Origin: Paenirhizobium daejeonense
Lineage (GTDB): Bacteria; Pseudomonadota; Alphaproteobacteria; Rhizobiales; Rhizobiaceae
Assembly (NCBI RefSeq): GCF_014280875.1
Contig: NZ_JACLAL010000006.1
Span: 1-64,000, forward strand
Length of the DNA stretch: 64,000 bases
Direction: 5' to 3'
Shown here: positions 19,171 to 28,145 of the stretch, in pieces
Layout of the letters: the number at the start of each line of letters is the position of its first letter
Position numbering within the stretch: position 1 is the first letter of the stretch
Notes under the pieces: model-generated
Seen by the model: the letters and a program-made list of their open reading frames with translations, nothing else
What the model was told of the DNA's origin: nothing
Database searches by the model: none
Translations under genes and position numbers: made by a program

Positions 19171-19494
19171 ATGACCGAGTTTACCCTCACCGATCTCGAG
19201 AGCATCGTCGCGACACGCGCCACGGCGCGACCCGACGAGTCTTGGACGGCAAAGCTGGTGGCCGGCGGACAGTCGAAAGCCGCCAAGAAACTGGGCGAGG
19301 AAGCCGTGGAAACGGTGATTGCTGCCATCAAGGACGACAGGGAAAACCTCGTCTACGAGAGTGCGGACCTGCTCTATCATCTTATGGTCGTATTGAAAAT
19401 TGCCGATATCCCGCTAGAAGCGGTGATGCAGGAGCTTCAGCGGCGTACAGCCCAGACAGGCCTGAGCGAAAAGGCCAGCCGGCAGGATCCATGA
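19171..19494 (+). CDS. hisE: Phosphoribosyl-ATP pyrophosphatase
   Basis: A 107-residue MazG-like pyrophosphohydrolase that converts PR-ATP to PR-AMP. The metal-binding helices are seen as [17 protein letters not shown] and [13 protein letters not shown]. It is a stand-alone HisE without a HisI domain, as usual in alphaproteobacteria. Its stop overlaps the coaA start by ATGA. Confidence 0.95.
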   Translation: MTEFTLTDLESIVATRATARPDESWTAKLVAGGQSKAAKKLGEEAVETVIAAIKDDRENLVYESADLLYHLMVVLKIADIPLEAVMQELQRRTAQTGLSEKASRQDP

Positions 19495-20486
19495 CAACAG
19501 CGCCCCGGGAATCCGAAACGCCAGAAATGCTCGATCATTTCGAGGCGAATGGCTATTCGCCCTATCTCTTCTTCGATTCAGAGGAGTGGGCCCGGTTCCG
19601 CGCCGACACACCGCTGACGCTGACGGCAGACGAGGTTCACCGGCTGCGTTCGATCGACGACCCGATCGACCTACACGAAGTGCGTCGCATCTACCTGTCG
19701 CTGTCGCGTCTTCTGTCGGCGCATGTCGAATCCTCGCAGCTTCTTTTCGAGCAGCGCAACCGGTTTCTCAGCACCTCGGACGTCGCGAAGACGCCGTTCG
19801 TGATCGGGATCGCTGGTTCGGTCGCGGTCGGAAAGTCGACGACCGCCCGTATCCTGAAGGAACTTCTGGCACGCTGGCCCTCCAGCCCGAAAGTGGATCT
19901 CGTCACAACCGACGGCTTCCTCTATCCGAATGCACATCTCATTCGGCACAACATGCTGAACCGCAAGGGTTTCCCGGAGAGTTACGATATCGGCGCGCTG
20001 CTGCGCTTCCTGTCCGCGATCAAGGCGGGCCTGCCGAACGTCAAGGCGCCGAGCTATTCGCACCTGACCTACGACGTGCTGCCGGATGAGTTCAAGGTCA
20101 TCGACCGGCCGGATATCCTCATCTTCGAGGGCATCAACGTGCTGCAGTCGCGCGATTTGCCGGCCGACGGCAAGATCGTGCCGATCGTCTCGGACTTCTT
20201 CGACTTCTCGATCTATATCGACGCCGACGAGAACCTGATTCACCGCTGGTATGTCGACCGCTTCATGCGGCTCAGGCAGACGGCGTTCCGCGATCCGAAC
20301 TCCTACTTCAATCGCTATGCCGCCATCAGCGAGGAAGAGGCGCTGAAGATCGCCGAGGGCCTATGGCAGAATACGAACCTGAAGAATCTCAGGGAAAACA
20401 TCCTGCCGACCCGCCCGCGCGCCGATCTCATCCTGCGCAAGGGTGACAACCACCTCGTCGAGAAGGTCGCTCTCCGGAAACTCTGA
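19491..20486 (+). CDS. coaA: Pantothenate kinase, type I
   Basis: A 331-residue bacterial-type pantothenate kinase, the first and controlling step of coenzyme A synthesis. It has Walker [16 protein letters not shown], the [12 protein letters not shown] motif, KGFPESYD and IFEGINVLQ. The ATG at 19491 overlaps the hisE stop, so the gene is translationally coupled to the his operon. Its position after hisE is conserved in rhizobia; another CoA gene, coaE, lies at 58374-58973. Confidence 0.97.
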   Translation: MTTAPRESETPEMLDHFEANGYSPYLFFDSEEWARFRADTPLTLTADEVHRLRSIDDPIDLHEVRRIYLSLSRLLSAHVESSQLLFEQRNRFLSTSDVAKTPFVIGIAGSVAVGKSTTARILKELLARWPSSPKVDLVTTDGFLYPNAHLIRHNMLNRKGFPESYDIGALLRFLSAIKAGLPNVKAPSYSHLTYDVLPDEFKVIDRPDILIFEGINVLQSRDLPADGKIVPIVSDFFDFSIYIDADENLIHRWYVDRFMRLRQTAFRDPNSYFNRYAAISEEEALKIAEGLWQNTNLKNLRENILPTRPRADLILRKGDNHLVEKVALRKL

Positions 20487-20535
20487 AACGCGCGGCGATC
20501 TCTGAGTTTCGCCGCAAACGAGAGCCGTTACATCA

Positions 20536-21171
20536 TCAGGGATTGACCCGCCGCAGCGTGAGGTTGATCCGACCGCCATTCTTCAGGAGCGTCGAGGTCG
20601 AGGGATAGACGCGGTCTACACCGTGGAAACAAAGGCGTCCCTCGCCTCCGATGACGAAGACGTCACCACTTTTCAGCTTCAGCGACATGGTGGGATCGGT
20701 GCGGTTGACGCCTCCTACCCGGAAGAGGCAGCTGTTGCCGAGCGAGATCGAAACCACAGGTGCGGCGAATTCCTTCTCGTCGCGGTCCTGATGGAGGCTC
20801 ATGCGCGCGGAATCGTCGTAATAGTTGACCAGACAGGCCTCGGGTTCCCCTTCATAGCCGGATACCCGTTTCCAGATATCGAGCAGTATGTCGGGGATCG
20901 GAGGCCATGGCCGTCCTGTCACGGGATGGGTCGACTGGTAGCGATAGCCGCTTTCCTTGTCCGTGACCCAGCCGAGCGGGCCGCAATTGGTCATCCTGAC
21001 CGACATTGGTTTCCCAGTACCGGGCATGGCTGGCACGAAGAGTGGTGCTTCCGCGACGATGCCGCGAATGATCTCGACCAGCTTCTCCTGATCAACACGC
21101 TCGATGAAATCTGGATAGTAGCGCAGCCCGTCCGGCAGACTGCGCTTGTTGTTTTCTGCCATTTTCGTCAT
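20536..21171 (-). CDS. alkB: AlkB-type DNA/RNA demethylase (Fe(II)/2-oxoglutarate dioxygenase)
   Basis: A 211-residue oxidative dealkylation enzyme that removes 1-methyladenine and 3-methylcytosine lesions. The iron ligands are His127 and Asp129 (SLHQDRDE) and His183 (CFHGVDR). The 2-oxoglutarate-binding Arg residues are 201 and 207 (RINLTLR), and the substrate-pocket LVNYYDDSARM segment is also present. The start is either ATG 21171 or ATG 21162; neither has a strong ribosome site, and a hairpin (21172-21191) lies immediately upstream. No ada-type regulator is adjacent. Confidence 0.94.
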   Translation of the reverse strand: MTKMAENNKRSLPDGLRYYPDFIERVDQEKLVEIIRGIVAEAPLFVPAMPGTGKPMSVRMTNCGPLGWVTDKESGYRYQSTHPVTGRPWPPIPDILLDIWKRVSGYEGEPEACLVNYYDDSARMSLHQDRDEKEFAAPVVSISLGNSCLFRVGGVNRTDPTMSLKLKSGDVFVIGGEGRLCFHGVDRVYPSTSTLLKNGGRINLTLRRVNP

Positions 21172-21191
21172 CGGCAGCCCGGAGGCTGCCG
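21172..21191 (-). other. Hairpin directly before the alkB start codon
   Basis: A perfect 8-base stem CGGCAGCC / GGCTGCCG with loop CGGA. In the minus-strand transcript it lies between the kbp stop (21202) and the alkB start (21171), exactly where an alkB ribosome site would be. There is no U-run, so it is not a classical terminator. Confidence 0.5.
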
Positions 21192-21201
21192 CCTTGGCAT
21201 A

Positions 21202-21675
21202 TCAGTCGGCGAGTTCCGGAATGCGCAGGACCTGGCCGGGGTAGATCTTATCGGGATGGGTGAGCATCGGCTTGTTGGCTTCGAAGATCAGCGTGTTCTT
21301 GACGCCCTTGCCCTTGCCATACTGCGCCTCAGCGATCTTCCAGAGGTTGTCGCCCTTCTTCACCGTATAGAAAACCGGCTCCTTGGCAGGTGCGGGTGTA
21401 GCTGCCGGATTTTCGGCAATCTTCAGTTCACCGGCCTCGACCTTGGAAACGCCGAGAGTGTTGCCGACAGCGACCACGGCCTTTTCGAAGATGGACTGAT
21501 CCTTGACCACGCCCTTCAGGACAATCTTGTCGTCCACGACTTCCACGTCGACCTTGTCGGTTCCGAGATCATGGGAGGCAAGCTCCTTCTTGACCGCCTC
21601 GACATCCGGCGCTTCGTCATCGCCGCCGATGCCGAGCTTCTTGCCGGCGCTCTTGATAAAGCTGAAAAGACCCAT
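21202..21675 (-). CDS. kbp: BON-LysM domain protein (Kbp/YgaU-like potassium-binding protein)
   Basis: A 157-residue small protein with the full Kbp architecture: N terminus MGLFSFIKSAGKKLG, a BON domain (about residues 25-90) and a C-terminal LysM domain (YTVKKGDNLWKIAEAQYG to KIYPGQVLRIPEL). E. coli Kbp binds K+ in the cytoplasm and supports growth in high potassium. No signal peptide is present, which fits a cytoplasmic role despite the LysM domain. The ATG at 21675 follows AGGAGGTACCC. Confidence 0.9.
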   Translation of the reverse strand: MGLFSFIKSAGKKLGIGGDDEAPDVEAVKKELASHDLGTDKVDVEVVDDKIVLKGVVKDQSIFEKAVVAVGNTLGVSKVEAGELKIAENPAATPAPAKEPVFYTVKKGDNLWKIAEAQYGKGKGVKNTLIFEANKPMLTHPDKIYPGQVLRIPELAD

Positions 21676-21763
21676 GGGTACCTCCTGTTATCCTTTTGCA
21701 ATTGCAAGATGAAACCACCAGGCATCAAAACACAAGCAATTATCTAAAACATGTCACTCTTTA

Positions 21764-22198
21764 TCATTCGCCGCCGGGACGGCCGCGCATTTTCTTGACC
21801 TCGGATCGCCCGGACTTTTCCTTCAGGCGGCGCTCCACCGAACCCTTGGTCGGTTTGGTCTTCTTGCGCGGTGGCGGCGGGGGGGCGGCGGCGGCGAGAA
21901 TAAGCTCCTTCAACCGCTCGCGCGCATCTTCCCGGTTTCGCTCCTGGCTACGAAAGCGGCTCGCCTCGATCATCAGCACACCCTCCTTGGAGGCGCGACG
22001 ACCGGCGAGTTTCAACGCGTTTTCCTTGACGCGATCATTGAGCGAAGGCGATCCCGAGATGTTGAAGAACAGCTGGACCGCCGTCGAAACCTTGTTGACG
22101 TTCTGTCCGCCCGGCCCGCCCGCCAGCACGAACTGCTCGGTCAGTTCCCATCCGGCGATGGTGATCCGGTTGCTGATGTAGAGCGCGTCGCTGGCCAT
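21764..22198 (-). CDS. arfB: ArfB, alternative ribosome-rescue peptidyl-tRNA hydrolase (YaeJ)
   Basis: A 144-residue release-factor-like hydrolase that frees ribosomes stalled on mRNAs lacking a stop codon. The catalytic GGQ is in AGGPGGQNVNKVSTAVQL. The C-terminal tail is strongly basic (PPRKKTKPTKGSVERRLKEK), as needed to enter the empty mRNA channel. The start at 22198 follows CGGAGACCGACC. The five-alanine/five-proline linker before the tail is unusually long. Confidence 0.95.
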   Translation of the reverse strand: MASDALYISNRITIAGWELTEQFVLAGGPGGQNVNKVSTAVQLFFNISGSPSLNDRVKENALKLAGRRASKEGVLMIEASRFRSQERNREDARERLKELILAAAAPPPPPRKKTKPTKGSVERRLKEKSGRSEVKKMRGRPGGE

Positions 22199-22239
22199 GG
22201 TCGGTCTCCGTTCGACCCTCCTCATAATCGATGATGCCG

Positions 22240-22272
22240 AAAAACAAAAACCCGGCGGTGGAACCGCCGGGT
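22240..22272 (-). terminator. pckA intrinsic terminator
   Basis: On the minus strand, a 10-base perfect stem (22250-22259 with 22263-22272) with a 3-base loop is followed by a T-rich run (TTTTTGTTTTT). It lies 25 bases downstream of the pckA stop. Confidence 0.92.
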
Positions 22273-22296
22273 CTTCATCATTCATTCACTCCGCGA

Positions 22297-23907
22297 TTAT
22301 TCCGCAGCGATGTTGGCGCTCGGAGCAGCCGCGCGCACCTTGTGGTCCACATGGTCTTCGAACTTGGCGAAGTTGGTGATGAACATCGCCACCAGCTTCT
22401 TGGCCTGCGCATCGTATTCCGCGCCATCGGCCCAGGTCGAACGCGGGTCGAGGATCTTGGTCTCGACGCCTTCTACCGCGACCGGTACCGCGAATCCGAA
22501 GTTCGGGTCGACACGGGTTTCGATCTTCTTCAGTTCGCCATTCAGTGCGCTGGTGAGCAGGGCACGGGTGGCCTTGATCGGCATGCGGCTGCCGATGCCA
22601 TAGGCGCCGCCGGTCCAGCCGGTATTGACCAGCCAGCAATCGACGTTGTGCTTGGCGATCAGGTCGCGCAACAGGTTGCCGTATTCAGCCGGGTGGCGCG
22701 GCATGAACGGAGCGCCGAAGCAGGTCGAGAAGGTCGCTTCCGGTTCGGTCACGCCCTTTTCAGTGCCGGCAACCTTTGCGGTGTAGCCGGAGAGGAAGTG
22801 GTACATGGCCTGTTCCGGCGTCAGCCGAGCAATCGGCGGAAGCACGCCGAAAGCGTCTGCCGTCAGCATGATGATCGTCTTCGGATGGCCGGCAATACCG
22901 GTTTCCGATGCATTCGGGATGAAGTGCAGCGGATAGGCGCAACGGGTATTCTCCGTACGCGACGCATCGTTGAAGTCCGGAACGCCCCTTTCATCGAGAA
23001 CGACGTTTTCGAGAACTGTGCCGAAACGCTTGGTGGTCGCGTAGATTTCCGGCTCGGCTTCGGCCGACAGACGGATAGTCTTGGCGTAGCAGCCGCCTTC
23101 GAAGTTGAAGATGCCGTCTTCGCCCCAGCCGTGCTCGTCGTCACCGATCAACGTGCGGCTCGGATCGGCCGAAAGCGTGGTCTTGCCGGTGCCGGACAGG
23201 CCGAAGAAGACTGCAGCATCGCCGGCCGGGCCGACGTTTGCCGAGCAGTGCATCGGCATGACGCCCTTGGGCGGCAGCAGGTAGTTGAGGGCGGTGAAGA
23301 CTGACTTCTTCATCTCGCCGGCGTAGGATGTGCCACCGATCAGCACGATGCCGTTGGTGAAGTCGCAGGCAATGACGGTCTCGGTGCGGCAGCCGTGACG
23401 GGCCGGATCTGCACGGAAGCTCGGCAGGTTGATGATCGTCAGCTTCGGCTGGAAGCTTGCCAGAGCGGAGCGCTCCGGACGGATCAGCAGGTTGCGGATG
23501 AACAGCGAATGCCAAGCGAATTCACTGATGACGCGGGTCGGCAGTGCGTTTTCGGCATCGGCGCCGCCGATCAGGTCCTGCACGAAGAATTCCCGGCCGG
23601 CCGCATGAGCCAGCATGTCCTTGTGGAGGATGCCGAAGTGCTCGGGCGACATCGGTTTGTTGTTGTCCCACCAGATCACGCCATCGGTGTTGCCGTCGCG
23701 AACGATGAACTTGTCTTTTGCGGAACGGCCGGTGTGCTGGCCGGTGACGGCGCAAAGTGCTCCGTCAGCGGTAAGCTCGGCTTCGCCACGGCGAATCGAT
23801 TCCTGATAGAGATCGCGCTCAAGCAGATTGTAATAGACGCGCGAAGCATCACCCAATCCGATTGCCGCTACCCCTACCAGGGGATTGTTTACACCGATTT
23901 CCTCCAT
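22297..23907 (-). CDS. pckA: Phosphoenolpyruvate carboxykinase (ATP)
   Basis: A 536-residue gluconeogenic enzyme converting oxaloacetate to PEP. It has the kinase-1a loop [14 protein letters not shown], the kinase-2/metal segment [24 protein letters not shown], the [14 protein letters not shown] substrate-binding segment and [10 protein letters not shown]. The ATG at 23907 follows AGAGGAAGTGTG. It is divergent from chvI; in Agrobacterium pckA is acid-induced and adjacent to chvGI, consistent with the layout here. Confidence 0.98.
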   Translation of the reverse strand: MEEIGVNNPLVGVAAIGLGDASRVYYNLLERDLYQESIRRGEAELTADGALCAVTGQHTGRSAKDKFIVRDGNTDGVIWWDNNKPMSPEHFGILHKDMLAHAAGREFFVQDLIGGADAENALPTRVISEFAWHSLFIRNLLIRPERSALASFQPKLTIINLPSFRADPARHGCRTETVIACDFTNGIVLIGGTSYAGEMKKSVFTALNYLLPPKGVMPMHCSANVGPAGDAAVFFGLSGTGKTTLSADPSRTLIGDDEHGWGEDGIFNFEGGCYAKTIRLSAEAEPEIYATTKRFGTVLENVVLDERGVPDFNDASRTENTRCAYPLHFIPNASETGIAGHPKTIIMLTADAFGVLPPIARLTPEQAMYHFLSGYTAKVAGTEKGVTEPEATFSTCFGAPFMPRHPAEYGNLLRDLIAKHNVDCWLVNTGWTGGAYGIGSRMPIKATRALLTSALNGELKKIETRVDPNFGFAVPVAVEGVETKILDPRSTWADGAEYDAQAKKLVAMFITNFAKFEDHVDHKVRAAAPSANIAAE

Positions 23908-24246
23908 AAGCACACTTCCTCTACTATGGGGCCGTTGGGTTCGAATGGTGGGGAACCTAGTGTTCGAAATTTCAAAACGCAAGATAGCAATTCGAAAACA
24001 TTCAATAATTTCAAATATTTAATCGATTTAAATGGAAATCTTCATTTTTAAATCGGTTTGCATGACGAGCTGGAAACGGCAAATAGCGGACCATTTGCGC
24101 CTCTACCCTGGATGTGCGACACCGACACCCTTTATCTTTGCCACAATTTGTTCCACCTTTATCCTCATTAAGCGCATCCTGACCGCCACCACCTGGGCTG
24201 GGAATGATACCAGGAGCCGTGCTTCATGTTGACGGAGACAAACAGT
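23908..24246. promoter_or_regulatory. Divergent pckA / chvI control region
   Basis: This 339-base region holds no supported gene. It is much more A/T-rich than its surroundings, especially 23950-24060. It contains a perfect 9-base inverted repeat CGATTTAAA (24024-24032) / TTTAAATCG (24047-24055) with a 14-base spacer, a candidate operator. A short open frame at 24032-24232 has no family match or ribosome site and is discounted. Promoters for both genes must lie here, but I could not assign -35/-10 elements confidently. Confidence 0.5.
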
Positions 24247-24969
24247 ATGCAGACGATCGCCCTCGTAGACGACGACCGCAATATCCTCACTTCGGTGTCC
24301 ATCGCACTCGAAGCGGAAGGATATAAGGTCGAGACCTATACCGACGGCGCCTCGGCGCTCGACGGTCTCCTGGCGCGACCTCCGCAGCTGGCGATCTTCG
24401 ACATCAAGATGCCGCGCATGGACGGCATGGAGCTGCTTCGCCGCCTCCGGCAGAAGTCTGACCTGCCAGTGATCTTCCTCACCTCCAAGGACGAGGAAAT
24501 CGATGAGTTGTTCGGCCTGAAGATGGGCGCCGACGATTTCATCACCAAGCCGTTCTCGCAGCGCCTGCTAGTCGAGCGTGTCAAGGCGATCCTTCGCCGC
24601 GCCGCAAGCCGCGAAACCCTCGCTGCCGGCGGACCGGCGAAGACCGGTGCGGAAGTGCAGGCCCGAACCCTGGAACGTGGGCAGTTGGTGATGGACCAGG
24701 AGCGTCACACCTGTACCTGGAAGGGCGATCCCGTTACCCTCACCGTCACCGAATTCCTCATCCTGCAGTCGCTTGCGCAACGCCCCGGCGTTGTCAAGAG
24801 CCGTGACGCATTGATGGATGCGGCCTATGACGAACAGGTCTATGTGGACGACCGCACCATCGACAGCCACATCAAGCGGCTTCGCAAGAAGTTCAAGATG
24901 GTCGATGTCGAGTTCGACATGATTGAAACGCTCTACGGTGTAGGATACCGCTTCCGCGAAGCTGCGTGA
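24247..24969 (+). CDS. chvI: Response regulator ChvI (OmpR family)
   Basis: A 240-residue regulator of the ExoS/ChvG-ChvI system, which controls envelope, exopolysaccharide, acid response and symbiosis or virulence genes. The receiver domain [18 protein letters not shown] has its phospho-acceptor at Asp52 ([12 protein letters not shown]) and the conserved Lys in FITKPFS. The C-terminal winged helix has the OmpR-type [16 protein letters not shown]. The ATG at 24247 is preferred because GGAG lies upstream and the N terminus then matches known ChvI; an ATG at 24226 would add seven residues. Confidence 0.96.
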   Translation: MQTIALVDDDRNILTSVSIALEAEGYKVETYTDGASALDGLLARPPQLAIFDIKMPRMDGMELLRRLRQKSDLPVIFLTSKDEEIDELFGLKMGADDFITKPFSQRLLVERVKAILRRAASRETLAAGGPAKTGAEVQARTLERGQLVMDQERHTCTWKGDPVTLTVTEFLILQSLAQRPGVVKSRDALMDAAYDEQVYVDDRTIDSHIKRLRKKFKMVDVEFDMIETLYGVGYRFREAA

Positions 24970-24989
24970 GGTGCGCCGGTCCGGTTTTC

Positions 24990-25009
24990 CTCGCATCCAC
25001 GGATGCGGG
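24990..25009. other. Hairpin between chvI and chvG
   Basis: CGCATCC (24992-24998) and GGATGCG (25001-25007), extendable by one wobble and one G-C pair, lie in the 72-base gap between chvI and chvG. No T-run follows. It could modulate read-through or mRNA processing between the two genes. Confidence 0.35.
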
Positions 25010-25041
25010 AAGACGGACGTGTATGCGCGAAAGGGTAAGAC

Positions 25042-26823
25042 TTGGCCAAGCAGGTTGCCGACGGAAATCTCGATGAACTGGAAAGCCTGACAGAACCGCG
25101 TCGCTTCCTGGTACATCCCTTCACGATTATCCGCCGCATCTTCGGGCACGCCCTCTTTTCCAGCCTGACGCGGCGGATCGTGTTCTTCAACCTCGCGGCC
25201 ATCATCGTGCTGGTCGGCGGCATCATGTATCTTAACCAGTTCCGCGAGGGGCTGATCGATGCCCGCGTGGAAAGCCTGCTTACCCAGGGTGAAATCATCG
25301 CCGGGGCGATTTCCGCCTCGGCATCGGTCGACACCAATTCGATCACCATCGATCCGCAGAAACTGCTTGAGTTGCAGGCTGGCCAGAGCATCACGCCGGT
25401 TCCGAGCGACGAGGATCTGGATTTCCCGATCAATCCCGAGCGCGTGGCGCCCGTCCTGCGGCGACTGATTTCTCCCACCCGCACACGGGCACGGCTGTTC
25501 GACGCCGACGCCAACCTGCTGCTCGATTCGCGCCACCTCTATTCTCGCGGACAGGTGCTGCGATTCGACCTGCCGCCAGTGGACGGTGAAAGCTCTGGCC
25601 TGACCGACTGGGTCGCGCGCACTTTCAACTCAATGCTTCAACCGAGCAATCTGCCGGTCTACAAGGAAGCGCCTGGCGGCGACGGCTCAATCTATCCGGA
25701 AGTGATGAATGCGCTGACCGGGGTGCGCGGTGCAGTCGTGCGCGTCACCGAAGGTGGAGAGCTCATCGTTTCAGTTGCAGTTCCGGTGCAGCGCTCGCGG
25801 GCCGTGCTCGGCGTCCTGCTGCTTTCCACCCAGGCCGGCGACATCGACAAGATCGTGCACGCCGAACGCCTCGCCATTCTCAGGGTCTTCGGCGTCGCGA
25901 CGCTGGTCAACATCGTGCTGTCGCTGCTCCTCTCCTCAACCATCGCCAATCCGTTGCGACGCCTTGCGGCAGCGGCGATCCGCGTACGGCGGGGGGCCAA
26001 GGAGCGCGAGGAAATCCCCGACTTTTCCTCCCGTCAGGACGAGATCGGCAATCTTTCCATCGCGCTGCGCGAAATGACCACCGCGCTCTACGACCGGATT
26101 GACGCGATCGAGAGTTTCGCGGCCGATGTCAGCCATGAGCTGAAGAACCCGCTCACATCTCTTAGAAGCGCCGTCGAAACACTGCCGCTCGCCAAGAACG
26201 ACAATTCCCGACAGCGGTTGATGGATGTCATCCAGCATGACGTTCGACGCCTCGACCGCTTGATCAGCGACATCTCGGACGCATCGCGCCTTGACGCGGA
26301 ACTCGCGCGTAGCGACGCCAAGCCGCTTGACCTCGAGGTGTTGATCTCAAGCCTCGTCGAAGTCTCCCGGCAGATCCGCAGCAGCAAAAAGCCGGTCGAA
26401 ATCGACTACATCATCGACCAGAAGCCGGGAGCAAAACAGCGCTTCATGGTCAACGGCCACGACCTGCGGCTTGGCCAGATCGTTACCAACCTGATCGAGA
26501 ATGCCCGTTCCTTCGTTCCCGATGTCAGCGGGAAGATTACCGTGCGGCTTTCCCGCACCCGCGGGCGCTGCCTGATCCAGGTGGAGGATAACGGTCCCGG
26601 TATCCAGGCCGAAAATATCGACCGCATCTTCGAGCGCTTCTATACCGACCGTCCGGAACGCGAGGGCTTCGGGCAGAATTCCGGTCTTGGCCTGTCGATC
26701 AGCCGGCAGATCGCCGAGGCCCATGGCGGTACGCTGCGAGCAGAAAACATCGTCGACCCCGAAAGCGGCGGACTGCTCGGCGCGCGCTTCATCCTGTCGC
26801 TACCGGCGGAAAATACTCCATGA
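25042..26823 (+). CDS. chvG: Sensor histidine kinase ChvG (ExoS)
   Basis: A 593-residue membrane kinase partner of ChvI. It has an N-terminal cytoplasmic segment, TM1 (RRIVFFNLAAIIVLVGGIMYL), a long periplasmic domain, TM2 (VATLVNIVLSLLLSSTIANP), HAMP, and the H-box FAADVSHELKNPLTSLRSA with His365. The ATP domain has NLIENARSF, VEDNGPGI and GLGLSISRQIAEAHGG. In rhizobia the periplasmic repressor ExoR acts on this sensor. The start is the TTG at 25042, downstream of AAAGGGTAAGAC; the next ATG would cut into TM1. The stop overlaps hprK by ATGA. Confidence 0.95.
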   Translation: MAKQVADGNLDELESLTEPRRFLVHPFTIIRRIFGHALFSSLTRRIVFFNLAAIIVLVGGIMYLNQFREGLIDARVESLLTQGEIIAGAISASASVDTNSITIDPQKLLELQAGQSITPVPSDEDLDFPINPERVAPVLRRLISPTRTRARLFDADANLLLDSRHLYSRGQVLRFDLPPVDGESSGLTDWVARTFNSMLQPSNLPVYKEAPGGDGSIYPEVMNALTGVRGAVVRVTEGGELIVSVAVPVQRSRAVLGVLLLSTQAGDIDKIVHAERLAILRVFGVATLVNIVLSLLLSSTIANPLRRLAAAAIRVRRGAKEREEIPDFSSRQDEIGNLSIALREMTTALYDRIDAIESFAADVSHELKNPLTSLRSAVETLPLAKNDNSRQRLMDVIQHDVRRLDRLISDISDASRLDAELARSDAKPLDLEVLISSLVEVSRQIRSSKKPVEIDYIIDQKPGAKQRFMVNGHDLRLGQIVTNLIENARSFVPDVSGKITVRLSRTRGRCLIQVEDNGPGIQAENIDRIFERFYTDRPEREGFGQNSGLGLSISRQIAEAHGGTLRAENIVDPESGGLLGARFILSLPAENTP

Positions 26824-27287
26824 CCGCGGATTGGACGGCCGAGAGCAATGTTCACGGTACGGCCATCGTCGTCGGAACGACCGGCCTGATCTTCCTCGGT
26901 CCCTCAGGTGCTGGCAAATCGGCGCTTGCCTTCTACTGCATGGCGGAGGCCCGTCTCGCGGGTGATTTTGCGGCACTGATTTCCGACGATCAGGTGTTCG
27001 TTTCCCGGCACGGCACCAATGTGCTGGCCCGCAGGCCGGAGACCATCAGGGGCCTACTCGAGCTTCGACATGCTGGCATCGTCAGAGTCGAGAACGTGCC
27101 ACGTGCCCTGCTGCATTATGCCATCCTGCTCGGCCAGGACGGAGAAAGACTGCCGCCGGAGCACGAAACCGCGACACTTACGGCAGAAATAACGCTTCCT
27201 GCCCTGCGCATGCCCACTGGCGCTCGAATGCCATTTGCCTTTATAAAGGCCCTGATTGCGACTGAAGTCGCCACCCGCCCAACATGA
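26820..27287 (+). CDS. hprK: HPr kinase/phosphorylase, short alphaproteobacterial form
   Basis: A 155-residue HprK consisting of only the catalytic domain: Walker A FLGPSGAGKSALAF, SDDQVFV, and the LELRHAGIVRVENV signature. Gram-positive HprK is about 310 residues because of an extra N-terminal domain. It would phosphorylate the conserved Ser of HPr encoded two genes downstream. The start overlaps the chvG stop (ATGA), giving tight coupling to the sensor kinase. Confidence 0.93.
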   Translation: MTADWTAESNVHGTAIVVGTTGLIFLGPSGAGKSALAFYCMAEARLAGDFAALISDDQVFVSRHGTNVLARRPETIRGLLELRHAGIVRVENVPRALLHYAILLGQDGERLPPEHETATLTAEITLPALRMPTGARMPFAFIKALIATEVATRPT

Positions 27288-27410
27288 GGCATCGCAGTTT
27301 GCGCTTGAACTTCCGTTTTTCATCGCCAAGATGGCGTCCCACAGATGGACGCGGCTTGAACGTTAGGTTATCTGGCCGGCTGTTTGCGCAGGCAAGGGGG
27401 CAGTAGAAGT

Positions 27411-27812
27411 ATGATCGGACTAGTGCTTGTCACTCATGGCAAGCTGGCTGAAGAGTTTCATCACGCGGTGGAACATGTGGTTGGCCCCCAGAAATTCATC
27501 GAAACGGTGTCGATCGGTCCCGAAGACGACATGGACCAGCGTCGGCAGGATATCCTGGATGCCGTCATGCGTGCGGACGACGGGCATGGCGTCATCATTC
27601 TGACCGATATGTTCGGCGGTACGCCGTCGAACCTAGCAATTTCCGTGATGAACAGCGGCCGTATCGAAGTGATTGCGGGCGTCAACCTGCCGATGCTGAT
27701 CAAGCTCGCCGGTGTGCGGGGCGACAACGACATGGAAAAAGCGCTGGTCGAAGCATCGGAAGCCGGCCGCAAGTACATCAATGTCGCCAGCCGCGTCCTG
27801 AGCGGCAAGTAA
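27411..27812 (+). CDS. PTS EIIA component, mannose family (regulatory)
   Basis: A 133-residue EIIA-Man domain with the phosphorylatable His9 in LVLVTHGKLAEE and the DMFGGTPSNLA segment. No EIIB, EIIC or EIID gene is nearby, so this is not a sugar transporter but part of the regulatory PTS chain ending at a phospho-EIIA, as known in alphaproteobacteria. The ATG at 27411 lies behind a GGGGG site. It is followed by HPr after 21 bases. Confidence 0.9.
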   Translation: MIGLVLVTHGKLAEEFHHAVEHVVGPQKFIETVSIGPEDDMDQRRQDILDAVMRADDGHGVIILTDMFGGTPSNLAISVMNSGRIEVIAGVNLPMLIKLAGVRGDNDMEKALVEASEAGRKYINVASRVLSGK

Positions 27813-27833
27813 GCACCCGGAGAGCAGCCCGAG

Positions 27834-28106
27834 ATGTCACTCTCCCGAGAAATGCTGATCACCAACAAGCGCGGCCTTCATGCTCGAGCTTCGGCAAAAT
27901 TCGTCCAGACCGTCAGCGGTTTCGATGCCATCGTCCAAGTCACCAAAGACGGCACGACGGTCGGCGGAACCTCGATCATGGGCCTGATGATGCTGGCGGC
28001 AAGTCCGGGCTGCAGCATTCTTGTCACGGCGACCGGCGCGGATGCCGAAGTCGTGCTGGAAGCCCTCTCCCGCCTCGTCGGCGACAAGTTCGGCGAGGAA
28101 GCCTAG
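27834..28106 (+). CDS. HPr-like phosphocarrier protein (PTS)
   Basis: A 90-residue HPr/NPr with the active-site His16 in RGLHARASAKFV and the regulatory Ser47 in TSIMGLMML, the site modified by HprK. Both residues are intact, so the protein can receive a phosphate from EI (encoded elsewhere) and be controlled by HprK at 26820-27287. ATG 27834 has CCCGGAGAG upstream. Confidence 0.94.
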   Translation: MSLSREMLITNKRGLHARASAKFVQTVSGFDAIVQVTKDGTTVGGTSIMGLMMLAASPGCSILVTATGADAEVVLEALSRLVGDKFGEEA

Positions 28107-28121
28107 TATTTCAGTAGACAT

Positions 28122-28145
28122 ATAAAGACATAAAGACTTCTTTAT
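28122..28145. promoter_or_regulatory. Palindromic candidate operator upstream of ahcY (SahR-type?)
   Basis: ATAAAGA (28130-28136), spacer CT, TCTTTAT (28139-28145) form a perfect 7+7 palindrome. A second ATAAAGA (28122-28128) lies one base upstream as a direct repeat. Position before ahcY and an AAAGA/TCTTT palindrome resemble what I recall of SahR-type (ArsR family) sites that control the methionine/SAH cycle in Proteobacteria. The regulator assignment is inference. Confidence 0.5.

Noticed and set aside
24019..24031. CtrA-like TTAA pair upstream of chvI
   Set aside because: The two TTAA are separated by 5 bases, not 7.
24032..24232. Possible 66-residue gene before chvI
   Set aside because: No ribosome site or family similarity, and it lies in A/T-rich regulatory DNA.
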